DNA of 32,707 bases from CAZKYP01 sp964556885 (GTDB lineage: Bacteria > Planctomycetota > Phycisphaerae > Sedimentisphaerales > Anaerobacaceae), in contig CAZKYP010000009.1 of the NCBI GenBank assembly GCA_964556885.1, positions 1-32,707 of the forward strand, read 5' to 3'. The position numbers and the translations under genes were made by a program. Positions within the stretch are counted from its first letter, which is position 1. Each line of letters starts with the position of its first letter. Below the pieces are notes generated by a model. That model worked only from the letters and a program-made list of their open reading frames with translations. It made no database searches and was not told where the DNA came from. This document shows positions 1 to 6,892 of the stretch, piece after piece.

Positions 1-50
1 AACATAGATAACAACAAACTCATATTAAACCCCCGGTCCGGTATTGTCTG

Positions 51-90
51 AAAAATAAAAAGGGGCCGCAAATATATTCCATGCAGCCCC
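51..90 (-). terminator. Factor-independent terminator after the first PEP-CTERM gene
   Basis: Read on the minus strand, a 9-bp stem (GGGGCTGCA with TGCGGCCCC, one T-G wobble) at 82-90/62-70 closes an 11-nt loop and is followed by an 11-nt tract of ten T and one A at 51-61. It lies 25 bases past the stop codon of the PEP-CTERM gene. Hairpin plus U tract is the classic intrinsic terminator. Confidence 0.8.
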
Positions 91-114
91 GGTTGAGGTC
101 TGCGGCGAACGGTT

Positions 115-774
115 TTATCTTTTTCGTTTTCTTAATAGAGTCAAAGCACCAAAGCCGAGCAGAGCGATTGTCGCCGGCTCAGGTATTGACATAGCACCGC
201 TAAAGCCGTTACTGCCGACATAGCCGCCGGCAATCATTTGTGCAAGACTGCTGTAATTAGTACCACTCGCACCCTGGAGCGAGATTTCAAAATCAAGGGT
301 TGGAGTACCCGACTTGATTATCGCGCTCAAAGCGGCCGAACCAAGAGCCTTGCCGGCATCGGTTATAATAAGATTGCTGATATCGGCGGTGAAACAACTG
401 TACGCCGCTCCGATGGTCCCTACTCCGATCAGGTCACCTGATGCAAGCGTGCCCTTCAAGTAGGTCTGACTGCCGTCTGTGCTTTTTATCTCGATAATTG
501 AATTACCCAGAGGCGTCAACTGATACGTGCCGTTAGTACTTGCACTCACCGTGAAAGTCGGGATGTATACCGTAGCACCAACCAACGGGTCGGCGTTACT
601 GCCTACAGCCCTGTCCACAGCTATCGTCTGACTAAAGCTGAGCGTTCCGGCCCCGTCATAATACCAGTTGCCCGCGGTAGTCGGGTCCGGGCTGAATTCG
701 ATGCTCGGCGTGGCAAATACCGGCGCCCCCGCACAAGCGACAAATGCAACGATTATTATTATCAATCTTTTCAT
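115..774 (-). CDS. PEP-CTERM sorting domain-containing exported protein
   Basis: A secreted protein of 219 residues with an N-terminal signal peptide (KRLIIIIVAFVACAGAPVFA, cleavage likely after Ala21) and a C-terminal PEP-CTERM signal: SIPEP, a hydrophobic stretch (ATIALLGFGALTLL) and the basic end RKRKR. In this family the tail is recognised by an exosortase, which processes the protein for surface display or release; no exosortase gene is in this window. The middle is rich in Ser, Thr, Gly and Ala and matches no domain I recognise. An upstream in-frame ATG at 789 exists, but GGGAGG sits 6 nt before the ATG at 774, so the later start is chosen. A terminator follows, so the gene is probably monocistronic. 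The physiological role is unknown. Confidence 0.85.
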   Translation of the reverse strand: MKRLIIIIVAFVACAGAPVFATPSIEFSPDPTTAGNWYYDGAGTLSFSQTIAVDRAVGSNADPLVGATVYIPTFTVSASTNGTYQLTPLGNSIIEIKSTDGSQTYLKGTLASGDLIGVGTIGAAYSCFTADISNLIITDAGKALGSAALSAIIKSGTPTLDFEISLQGASGTNYSSLAQMIAGGYVGSNGFSGAMSIPEPATIALLGFGALTLLRKRKR

Positions 775-1071
775 CTTGTTCCCTCCCATTTTATTATTAT
801 CCGAATTTCATTTTTTCCAATACAAACCTGCCGCAACAATCCGTAGATGTCACTCAATACTTTCGAAGCCCGATATATTCGGCCGGATTCAGTAGTGACC
901 TGGCTTCATGAATGTCCCCCCTTCCGCCGATCGACAGCCATGTCGGCTTCTCTTATCGCCCATCTTTATTTGACAAACAGACAAATATATCAAATCCTTC
1001 CGAAGATTTTACGGGGTAAAGAAAGGAATGAACCGGACTTTTTTACTTGTTCAGCTCATCCGTCAATTCAC
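775..1071 (-). other. Long non-coding stretch with nested inverted repeats upstream of the first PEP-CTERM gene
   Basis: I see no convincing gene here. On the minus strand, in what is probably the leader of the gene starting at 774, GTCACT (849-854) and AGTGAC (894-899) are perfect complements. They enclose a smaller stem CCGA/TCGG (870-873 with 879-882). Further upstream CGACA and TGTCG form a tight hairpin with loop TGGC at about 931-944. GAAGCC occurs twice and GGCTTC once, so alternative pairings are possible. I could not match this to a known riboswitch class, and no good promoter was found. Confidence 0.3.
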
Positions 1072-1830
1072 TCATGCAATTTTTCTTCTCTTTCGCAGCA
1101 GGCTGAATATACCACCCAAACCAAGCAGAGCCACCGTTGCGGGTTCCGGAACTTCCACGATATAATCCTGTGCTCCGTTGTAACTGAAAATCCTCAGGTC
1201 TGCTTTCGGACCGGTACCGGTCAGGGAACGCAGCCAGCTATTCGCCAGGCACGTATCGATACCTTCGATACGAAAACCCCTGTCTCCGGGTGTGCCGTCG
1301 ACCGTGACATCCCATCCATTAACCGAACCCGGAAGATTTTCGTGAACAATTTCCCATATAGCCGCTGCAAAGGCCGCTGCTTTATTATTCTGCTGCCACG
1401 TATATGAACCGCCGCTTGACCAGCTTGAATCATAGTACCTGGCCCAAAGCTCACGGACATAATTCGCTTTTACAGTGCCCATTCCTCCACCGAGAAATGT
1501 TGTCGGTACCGGACCCTGCTCCAGCTCAATCACATCGTAAGTCAACGTCGTCTCCGGAGCCGCTTCCCTAAGCTCGGTGCAGAATGCGGCTACCTGGCCG
1601 TTTGGCCAGAGCTTTCCGTCAAAATAGCCGTTGGTCTTTTCGAGCATATAAACACCAGTGTACACATCCAAACCGCTGTTGCCGCCGCCCCAAACCGTGG
1701 CTATCTCATTGGCGCCAAAACCGGAATTGTAAATGTCCACTGTGCTGACCGGCATCGCCCTGGCAGCACACGGCAGCGCCAAAACAATCGCCACACAGAG
1801 AACCTCCGTGATTTTTATGTATCTGAACAT
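1072..1830 (-). CDS. PEP-CTERM sorting domain-containing protein with thioester-domain-like core
   Basis: A secreted protein of 252 residues. Residues 1-25 form a signal peptide ending AARA. The C-terminus holds a PEP-CTERM signal (VPEP at 227-230, hydrophobic ATVALLGLGGIFSLL, basic RKRRKIA). The core contains AFCTEL near residue 82 and NNKAAAFAAAIWEIVHE near 148-164. That pairing recalls surface proteins in which a Cys and a Gln form an internal thioester (a Cys motif and a later Q-x-A-[IV]-W motif). Here the Gln position appears to be Ala (AAAIW), so thioester formation is doubtful; this comparison is from memory. GGGGAGG lies 6 nt before the ATG. A sigma70-like promoter at 2000-2028 would give a leader of about 160 nt. 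The gene stands alone, with no operon partner. Confidence 0.85.
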   Translation of the reverse strand: MFRYIKITEVLCVAIVLALPCAARAMPVSTVDIYNSGFGANEIATVWGGGNSGLDVYTGVYMLEKTNGYFDGKLWPNGQVAAFCTELREAAPETTLTYDVIELEQGPVPTTFLGGGMGTVKANYVRELWARYYDSSWSSGGSYTWQQNNKAAAFAAAIWEIVHENLPGSVNGWDVTVDGTPGDRGFRIEGIDTCLANSWLRSLTGTGPKADLRIFSYNGAQDYIVEVPEPATVALLGLGGIFSLLRKRRKIA

Positions 1831-1999
1831 TTATTACCTCCCCAATATGAATTCAAACTACATTTATTTCTGCAAAATCACCCACAAAAGATGATTAGCC
1901 TTCAAATCGCAAATTTAGTTCGATTGAGATGAAAACTGGGTAAGAATCTATTACCCCCCATTGTCGGTTTTCACCACCCCTTATCTATTTACAATGGTT

Positions 2000-2028
2000 A
2001 GTTTATCTTATTGGCCATAAAAAGTCAA
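2000..2028 (-). promoter_or_regulatory. Sigma70-type promoter for the second PEP-CTERM gene
   Basis: On the minus strand TTGACT (2023-2028) is followed after exactly 17 nt by TAAACT (2000-2005): five of six and four of six matches to the consensus hexamers. Transcription would start near 1993, giving a leader of about 163 nt before the ATG at 1830. An inverted repeat (CCATTGT/ACAATGG, 26 nt apart) overlaps the predicted start and could be an operator or part of the leader fold. Confidence 0.6.
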
Positions 2029-2293
2029 GGGTTTTCAATGCCTATAGACGGGTACAATTCAGTTTTAATAACGAATGTGCATATCCGGCCTGAGAACATA
2101 ACGATTCTCGGACTCAGTTTAGGATTTTAGCTTTAAGTAGCTCTGATTTTTTTCAGCCGGATTTTGGATTGAATTAAATTAAAGATGTGGTTTTCAGGAC
2201 TGAATTTCTTCTAAAAGACTTGAAAAGAAAGACAACCAGAATCGGGCGATCCGTATGTTTATATAAGGATCAGTGAACTATATAGGAAGGCGC

Positions 2294-2333
2294 AAAAAAA
2301 TTGGGGCTGACCTGGAATCGACCAGCCCCCCAA
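2294..2333 (-). terminator. Intrinsic terminator downstream of the cadherin-like gene
   Basis: On the minus strand a G/C-rich hairpin (TTGGGGGGCTG pairing with CAGCCCCAA, 2-nt bulge) is followed immediately by seven T (2294-2300 on the plus strand read as A). It lies about 235 nt beyond the stop codon at 2567, so the message would carry a long 3' untranslated part. Confidence 0.65.
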
Positions 2334-2350
2334 TAGAAGAAAGGAGTATT

Positions 2351-2413
2351 ATGAAGCTTTATAATACCTCAACGGGGATTTACTTACTACCCGTTAAATA
2401 TACATTTGTATGA
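2351..2413 (+). CDS. Possible 20-residue peptide ORF with a strong ribosome binding site
   Basis: AAGGAG, a 4-nt spacer and ATG begin a 20-codon frame (MKLYNTSTGIYLLPVKYTFV) ending in TGA, and a hairpin with a T tract follows 10 nt later. The 16 bases AAGGAGTATTATGAAG covering the initiation site are identical to those at the start of the cadherin-like gene (minus strand, start 3958). It may be a real small peptide, a leader, or the relic of a larger gene. There is no homology evidence, and no clear promoter was found. Confidence 0.2.
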   Translation: MKLYNTSTGIYLLPVKYTFV

Positions 2414-2423
2414 ATACTTTATC

Positions 2424-2454
2424 GGAAATATGGGAATAACCATATATCCTTTTT
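2424..2454 (+). terminator. Plus-strand hairpin with T tract after the 20-codon ORF
   Basis: GGA-A-ATATGG (2424-2433), a 6-nt loop, then CCATAT-A-TCC (2440-2449) and TTTTT (2450-2454). The stem is nine pairs with one A/A mismatch and mostly A-T, so it is weak but well shaped. It points the same way as the small ORF at 2351, and no other plus-strand gene precedes it. Confidence 0.4.
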
Positions 2455-2566
2455 ATCACCCCCGATATGTATCAACTGTAATAACCGCCCTATCTATATT
2501 ATAAACGATATTTTGCCTGAGAACAAATTTAAATCGTCATGATTATCAAGAATTATCGTACCTAAA

Positions 2567-3958
2567 TTAATACCATTCAACAACCGCATAAATACAGTCA
2601 ACAAATGTTTTAATCCGGGCAACGGAATTTGTGTTTTTTATCTGAAGCTGCAAGGTATTAACCTTTTCGACATTATCGGCATACCCCGTAATATCCAGGG
2701 AGTCTATCACTTCGTTCCTTTGTCCTATACGAACCGGTGCCACAGTCGAGGTCCATACAACAGGCTTATCCGGCCAGCCGGTTCCGACAGACCACTGGAG
2801 CCTGCCGGCAGCAAACTGTTCCTCCTCGAAGTGCTCTATATATATATTAACCGATACTATCCTGGCGCCGGCCGGAATAGATACATCCGAAAAATCGTAT
2901 GTTGTATAAGAGTTAAAATCGGTGGCAATACGGGTATTGTCACCGGCTCGAACCGCGTCGATTTCACCGATCTCCGAGAACTGCTCCGTGCTTTTCTGAT
3001 TGTACCCTTTTTCCACGGACAGGTGTGTCGTCAAAGGAGAAACCAGTGAAGTTACTGTTATAGTAAACGATTGCGTATCCGAGGCCGGTATACTATTACT
3101 GTCTTCGACCCTGACTGTCACATCGTACTGACCGTCCTGTGCATTATTCGGCATCCACTCTATAAGTCCCGTGGCCGAATCAATTGTCATTCCGGCGGGA
3201 CTATTAATCAAAGAATAAATCAGTTTATCCGTCGTATCCGGGTCTTTGGCCTTAACTTCATAAGTATACGATCCCCAGACCCTGGTCATATTCACCGGCT
3301 TAGAAGTAATTCTCGGTGCATCGTTCACCGGAGTAACTGTTACATTAACCGTAGCGGTTTCCATCGCTCCTTTGCCGTCGCTGACGGTGTATTTAAACGA
3401 ATCGGTCCCGCTGAAATTTTTATTAGGGGCGTAGGCCAGTGTATTGTCGGTATTAATTGTGACCGAACCGTTGCTTCCCTGAGAAGCTGAAAGCAATATA
3501 AGCTTATCATTATCTGCATCGGTGTCATTGGCCAGCACCTCGACAGTCACCAGGGGAACATCCTCCTTCACGCTTACCGCATCATCATTGGCCTGGACCG
3601 GGTCATTGATGTTTTTAACGGTTATTGAAACAACCGCTGCTATACTCTCGGCCGTACCGTCGCTGACCTTGAATGAAATGCTGTCAGAGCCGTAAAAGTT
3701 GGAATTTGGAGTATATATCAGGTTTGGCTCGGTCCCGCTCAAACTCCCGTGGGACGGTTCTGCAACAATAACATAGCTTAATGAATCGCCTTCCGGGTCG
3801 CTGCCCGTCAGGATTACCGACACCGGTACGTCCTCATGAGTCGTTACAATATCGCTTTCGGCTATAGGCGGACTATTAGATGTACTCCTGAAGATTATTA
3901 CAAGTGCTATAATCAGAAGAATCGAGAATGCCAATAACAAAGGTAGTATTTTCTTCAT
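2567..3958 (-). CDS. Membrane-anchored surface protein with cadherin-like/Ig-like repeats
   Basis: A protein of 463 residues. Residues 5-24 are one hydrophobic segment (signal anchor or signal peptide). Two tandem-95/cadherin-like repeats follow at about 31-115 and 118-213, each with the 'EDxP...D.DxD/PEGD...Y.P...F.G.D.F...VSDG' pattern typical of calcium-binding extracellular repeats. A putative-Ig (He_PIG-like) domain follows at about 214-304, with the signature PAGMTIDSATGLIEWMP. The last 150 residues look like a beta-sandwich module (YTTYDFSDVSIPAGARIVSV). An extracellular adhesive or structural role is inferred; no enzyme motif is visible. AAGGAG lies 4 nt before the ATG. It has its own promoter candidate at 4068-4096 and a terminator at 2294-2333, and is divergent from ffh. 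Confidence 0.8.
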   Translation of the reverse strand: MKKILPLLLAFSILLIIALVIIFRSTSNSPPIAESDIVTTHEDVPVSVILTGSDPEGDSLSYVIVAEPSHGSLSGTEPNLIYTPNSNFYGSDSISFKVSDGTAESIAAVVSITVKNINDPVQANDDAVSVKEDVPLVTVEVLANDTDADNDKLILLSASQGSNGSVTINTDNTLAYAPNKNFSGTDSFKYTVSDGKGAMETATVNVTVTPVNDAPRITSKPVNMTRVWGSYTYEVKAKDPDTTDKLIYSLINSPAGMTIDSATGLIEWMPNNAQDGQYDVTVRVEDSNSIPASDTQSFTITVTSLVSPLTTHLSVEKGYNQKSTEQFSEIGEIDAVRAGDNTRIATDFNSYTTYDFSDVSIPAGARIVSVNIYIEHFEEEQFAAGRLQWSVGTGWPDKPVVWTSTVAPVRIGQRNEVIDSLDITGYADNVEKVNTLQLQIKNTNSVARIKTFVDCIYAVVEWY

Positions 3959-4067
3959 AATACTCCTTCCTGAAAAATCTCCATCCTGAACATTGCGATT
4001 TCACACGAACCCGGCTAAGAGTCGATAAACACGCTCGACTGTGAAGAAAACCAGAATCCGTAAACAG

Positions 4068-4096
4068 ATTATAATTCAGCCGCCTGCTTTTATCGA
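4068..4096 (-). promoter_or_regulatory. Candidate promoter for the cadherin-like gene
   Basis: On the minus strand a perfect TATAAT (plus-strand 4068-4073) is preceded at 17-nt spacing by TCGATA (4091-4096), four of six matches to TTGACA. The start would be near 4061, with a leader of about 100 nt containing the AGTCGA/TCGACT hairpin. Confidence 0.45.
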
Positions 4097-4301
4097 ATAT
4101 TTTTTTGCCGAATCACCAATAAAACTTAATTTCCTGCCACAATACTCCCGACGGCCATATACATATTCCTGTGCCGGTTTTACGGCAAATATCAGATTAA
4201 AATGACTCAGACAACATCTTTACCCTCAGAACAAAGATCTTATTAGATGCCCGGATTGTCCGCCGGACACGGCACCAGCAAGGTTTAGATACATTTTACT
4301 C

Positions 4302-4330
4302 TTGCAGAATTACATATTTAGGTTTAGAAT
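4302..4330 (+). promoter_or_regulatory. Candidate promoter for ffh
   Basis: TTGCAG (4302-4307), a 17-nt spacer and TAGAAT (4325-4330). The -10 element matches five of six consensus bases and the -35 only three. The leader to the GTG at 4412 would be about 75 nt. Confidence 0.35.
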
Positions 4331-4411
4331 TTATGTTTTTTGATGGACGACGGAATTAAGGATATTCCACCTGTCCATATAAGGAACTTTATTTAGAATC
4401 GGGTAAATGCA

Positions 4412-5839
4412 GTGTTTGAGTCATTAACCGAAAAATTTAATTCCGTATTCAGGTCGCTTTCCGGCCGGGGACGGATTACCGAGGCGAACATATCAGACGC
4501 CATGCGGGACGTCCGCAAGGCCCTGCTGGAAGCGGATGTAAACTACAACGTAGTCAAGAAGTTCTGCAAGGACGTTACAGAAGCGGCTATCGGTGCAGAA
4601 GTAATAAAAAGCCTGCATCCCAGCCAGGTTATGGTAAAAATCGTCAGCGACGAGCTGACGAAGCTGATGGGACCAGTCGATACCCGCATTTATTTCGTCT
4701 CGCCCGGACCTACTGTAATATTGTTAGCGGGCCTCCAGGGCTGCGGCAAAACGACAACAGCCGCAAAGCTGGGCAAGCTTCTGGTCTCAAAAGGCAAAAA
4801 GCCATTACTTGTCGCCGACGACCTCCAAAGACCGGCGGCAATCGAGCAATTGATTATTCTCGGTCAGCAGGCCGAAATCGATGTTTACAGTGAAGATATT
4901 AAAGATTCTGTAAAAGTCGCTAAAAACGCGGTTAAATACGCCAAAGAACACGGTCACGACGTAGTTGTCATTGATACCGCGGGCCGACTTCATATCGACG
5001 AAGAAATGATGTCCGAAGTCGCAAACGTGGCAAAAACCGTTACTCCGCACCAGATTTACTTAGTCTGCGACTCAATGACCGGCCAGGATGCCGTTAATTC
5101 GGCAAAAGAGTTCAATGAGCGGCTCGAACTTGACGGGGTCATACTTACCAAGCTGGACGGTGATGCCCGGGGCGGTGCGGCCCTGAGCGTAAAGAACGTC
5201 ACCGGAAAGCCCATCAAATTCATCGGCGTCGGTGAAAAACTCGATAAGCTCGAAGAGTTCCACCCGGACCGAATGGCCGGCAGAATCCTTGGTATGGGTG
5301 ATGTCGTATCGCTTGTCGAGAAAGCCCAGGAGCACTTCGAAGTCGAAGAGGCCCAAAAGATGCAAAGGAAAATGGCCAAAGGCAGCTTCGGATTCGATGA
5401 CTTTCTCAAACAGATGCAGTCCGTCAAGAAAATGGGCGGCATCAAAGATATGCTCAAAATGATGCCGGGAATGGGCGGGCAGCTAAAAGACATGGATCTC
5501 GACGGTGCAGAGCTCAAGCAAATGGAAGCCATCGTATATTCGATGACGCCGCAGGAAAGACGCGACCCGGATGTCATAGATTCATCCCGACGCAGACGCG
5601 TCGCCGCCGGAGCGGGCGTCGAAGTTCACGATGTTTCCGGTCTTGTCAAAACATTCAAACGCAGCAGAGATATGATGAAAGCCATCAGCGGCGGCAGTTT
5701 CGGCGGGCTTAAAAATCTGTTATCGGGCAAACTCAATATGAGCTCAATCGGCCAGATGATGTCCGGCGGCAAGAAGATTAAACAGCGATCGAAGAGAAAA
5801 AGAGTAATAAAACGAAGGGGAAAGATAAAACGACGATAA
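4412..5839 (+). CDS. ffh: Signal recognition particle protein Ffh (SRP54 GTPase)
   Basis: Cytosolic SRP GTPase that binds SRP RNA and signal peptides and delivers ribosomes to FtsY at the membrane; 475 residues, normal for the family. The N domain is at about 1-90. The G domain includes the P-loop GLQGCGKTT (107-115), the DDLQRPAA segment, DTAGR and TKLDG. The M domain carries the methionine-rich MLKMMPGMGG loop and the RNA-binding SSRRRRVAAGAG motif. The tail after MSGGKK is very basic (about 20 residues, mostly Lys/Arg). The start is GTG (codes for the expected MFESL) with a poor ribosome site. The next reading frame, a degenerate M-domain copy, begins at or just before this stop codon, which suggests coupled translation. 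Confidence 0.97.
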   Translation: MFESLTEKFNSVFRSLSGRGRITEANISDAMRDVRKALLEADVNYNVVKKFCKDVTEAAIGAEVIKSLHPSQVMVKIVSDELTKLMGPVDTRIYFVSPGPTVILLAGLQGCGKTTTAAKLGKLLVSKGKKPLLVADDLQRPAAIEQLIILGQQAEIDVYSEDIKDSVKVAKNAVKYAKEHGHDVVVIDTAGRLHIDEEMMSEVANVAKTVTPHQIYLVCDSMTGQDAVNSAKEFNERLELDGVILTKLDGDARGGAALSVKNVTGKPIKFIGVGEKLDKLEEFHPDRMAGRILGMGDVVSLVEKAQEHFEVEEAQKMQRKMAKGSFGFDDFLKQMQSVKKMGGIKDMLKMMPGMGGQLKDMDLDGAELKQMEAIVYSMTPQERRDPDVIDSSRRRRVAAGAGVEVHDVSGLVKTFKRSRDMMKAISGGSFGGLKNLLSGKLNMSSIGQMMSGGKKIKQRSKRKRVIKRRGKIKRR

Positions 5840-6153
5840 AAAATAAGATTTCGATAGAACAATACCTTGAAAAAGTTGCCCTGTTCTCCGACAATGAATA
5901 CGGCAAGCTGTTGAGAAACCAGTTCAAGGATATAAAAGGCGGCAGTGAGCTGGCCATGCTGGCCGCACCGACCGCCGGTGAGCTGGAACAGTTAAAAAAA
6001 GCAGTAGCTATAATGACGCCGGCAGAAAAACAAAATGCCGATTGTCTTAGTGATGAGCAAATACAAAGAATCGCGGCCGACGCCCAAATCGAGACGGCAA
6101 ACTTTGCCATCTTCATCAATGGCTATGCCATAAATTGTAAACGTGTTTCGTGA
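5836..6153 (+). CDS. Degenerate Ffh M-domain-like small protein
   Basis: A frame of about 105 residues directly after ffh. It aligns by eye, without gaps over 51 residues, with the Ffh M domain: ELEQLKKAVAIMTPAEK against ELKQMEAIVYSMTPQER, then QRIAADAQIE against RRVAAGAGVE. About 14 of 51 positions are identical. Its N-terminal part (IEQYLEKV) matches FDDFLKQM at nearly the same distance. The RNA-binding SSRRRR is replaced by SDEQIQR and the Met-rich loop is lost. No ATG/GTG/TTG precedes a TTG at 5911, although homology starts near 5850. The codon overlapping the ffh stop is ATA (ATAA), where an ATGA junction would be expected. It could start at ATA 5836, ATT 5848 or TTG 5911, or be a decaying gene. 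Confidence 0.55.
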   Translation: MKNKISIEQYLEKVALFSDNEYGKLLRNQFKDIKGGSELAMLAAPTAGELEQLKKAVAIMTPAEKQNADCLSDEQIQRIAADAQIETANFAIFINGYAINCKRVS

Positions 6154-6208
6154 TTTGCTTGACGCAATTCACGAGAATTTATTATAAAGTACAGTCGAAA
6201 GGAAAACT

Positions 6209-6841
6209 ATGTCAGTAAAGCTAAGATTAACAAGAATGGGCAGGCGGCATCGACCGTTTTTCAGAATCAACGCAATCGAATCCCGCATGCCGCGTGACGG
6301 CCAGATACTCGAAAAACTCGGCCATTACGACCCGATTGAAAAAGACCCCGAAAAGCAGATCGTGCTGAACTGCGAACGCGCCGAGTACTGGCTCAGCAAA
6401 GGAGCCATACCGTCCGACACCGTCTCACAATTGCTGCTTCGTAAGGGTATAAAAAATAAATATGCCGAAATTCAGACTGCACGAAGAGCCAAAGCCAAGG
6501 CCATAGCAAAGGCAAAAGGTAAACCCTTCGACAAGGCCCAAAGAATAGCCATTCAGAACGCCGCCGTGGCTGCCGAAGAAAAAGTAAAAGCCGAAGCTGA
6601 AGCCAAGGCCGCTGAAGAAAAGGCAAAGGCGGAAGCCCAGGCCAAAGCCGCCGAAGAAAAGGCCAAGGCGGAAGCCCAGGCCAAGGCAGATGAAGAAAAA
6701 GCTAAAGCCCAGGCAGAAACCAAGAACACAACCGAGGCCGAAGCCGTAAAAGAAAAAACCGAAACAAAAGCTGAAACCCAGCCGGAAACAGATAGTGCCA
6801 AAGCAGAGGAAAACAGTTCATCTGAAGCTAAGGAAGAATAA
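6209..6841 (+). CDS. rpsP: 30S ribosomal protein S16 with long Ala/Lys/Glu-rich tail
   Basis: Small-subunit ribosomal protein. Residues 1-84 are a full S16 domain (VKLRLTRMGRRHRPFFRI, GHYDP, ERAEYWLSKGAIPSDTV), and ordinary S16 is about 80-90 residues. Here 126 more residues follow. A basic linker (about 85-118) leads into four 13-residue repeats of the type AEEKAKAEAQAKA (122-173), then an acidic Thr/Glu-rich end. The tail is predicted to be helical or coiled and highly charged; its role is unknown. AAAGGA precedes the ATG at 6209. The gene follows the M-domain-like ORF by 55 nt and precedes trmD by 51 nt, and rimM, often between rpsP and trmD, is absent. Confidence 0.95.
   Translation: MSVKLRLTRMGRRHRPFFRINAIESRMPRDGQILEKLGHYDPIEKDPEKQIVLNCERAEYWLSKGAIPSDTVSQLLLRKGIKNKYAEIQTARRAKAKAIAKAKGKPFDKAQRIAIQNAAVAAEEKVKAEAEAKAAEEKAKAEAQAKAAEEKAKAEAQAKADEEKAKAQAETKNTTEAEAVKEKTETKAETQPETDSAKAEENSSSEAKEE
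6572..6727 (+). repeat. Four in-frame 39-bp tandem repeats in rpsP
   Basis: Four consecutive 39-bp units code for 13 residues each (AEEKVKAEAEAKA, AEEKAKAEAQAKA twice, DEEKAKAQAETKN). The two middle copies encode identical peptides and differ only at synonymous positions. The period keeps frame, so copy number could vary between strains without breaking the protein. Confidence 0.85.
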
Positions 6842-6892
6842 ATTAACATAAAAAGTGAATAAAAGTTCATATTAGATGGCGAATGGCAAGCG

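Larger units (their letters stand above)
1831..2566. other. Intergenic region with promoter, structured leader, terminators and one tiny candidate ORF
   Basis: These 736 bases contain no full-sized gene. From low to high coordinate they hold the leader of the PEP-CTERM gene starting at 1830, with a hairpin (GGGTAA 1938-1943 with TTACCC 1951-1956). Next comes a GAAA-capped mini-stem at 1966-1975 and an inverted repeat CCATTGT (1958-1964)/ACAATGG (1991-1997) spanning the expected transcription start. A minus-strand promoter follows at 2000-2028, then an A/T-rich spacer. A minus-strand terminator at 2294-2333 lies beyond the cadherin-like gene, and a possible 20-codon plus-strand ORF has its own terminator. 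Confidence 0.5.
3959..4411. other. Divergent intergenic region between the cadherin-like gene and ffh
   Basis: These 453 bases show no gene in either strand, and I could not find the conserved SRP RNA tip sequence. They hold promoter candidates facing both ways (4068-4096 minus, 4302-4330 plus) and an inverted repeat AGTCGA/TCGACT at 4020-4040, which would lie in the leader of the minus-strand gene. A short palindromic TGTCC-GCC-GGACA is at about 4257-4269. Confidence 0.5.

Noticed and set aside
870..925. B12-box-like stretch (AAGCCAGG) in the PEP-CTERM leader
   Set aside because: Only a short partial match; the remaining conserved parts of a cobalamin riboswitch are not present.
847..1407. 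Open frame of 186 codons on the plus strand
   Set aside because: It overlaps the minus-strand PEP-CTERM gene, whose signal peptide, sorting tail and ribosome site are clear; the plus-strand product has no recognisable features.
3959..4411. SRP RNA gene sought next to ffh
   Set aside because: The conserved SRP RNA apical motif was not found on either strand.
5056..5577. Long antisense frame within ffh
   Set aside because: A composition shadow of a highly conserved gene.
5783..5840. Programmed -1 frameshift joining Ffh to the M-domain-like frame
   Set aside because: The frames are related by -1 and the region is A-rich, but no proper slippery heptamer is in the zero frame and the Ffh basic tail looks genuine. 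A separate start is simpler, though not excluded.
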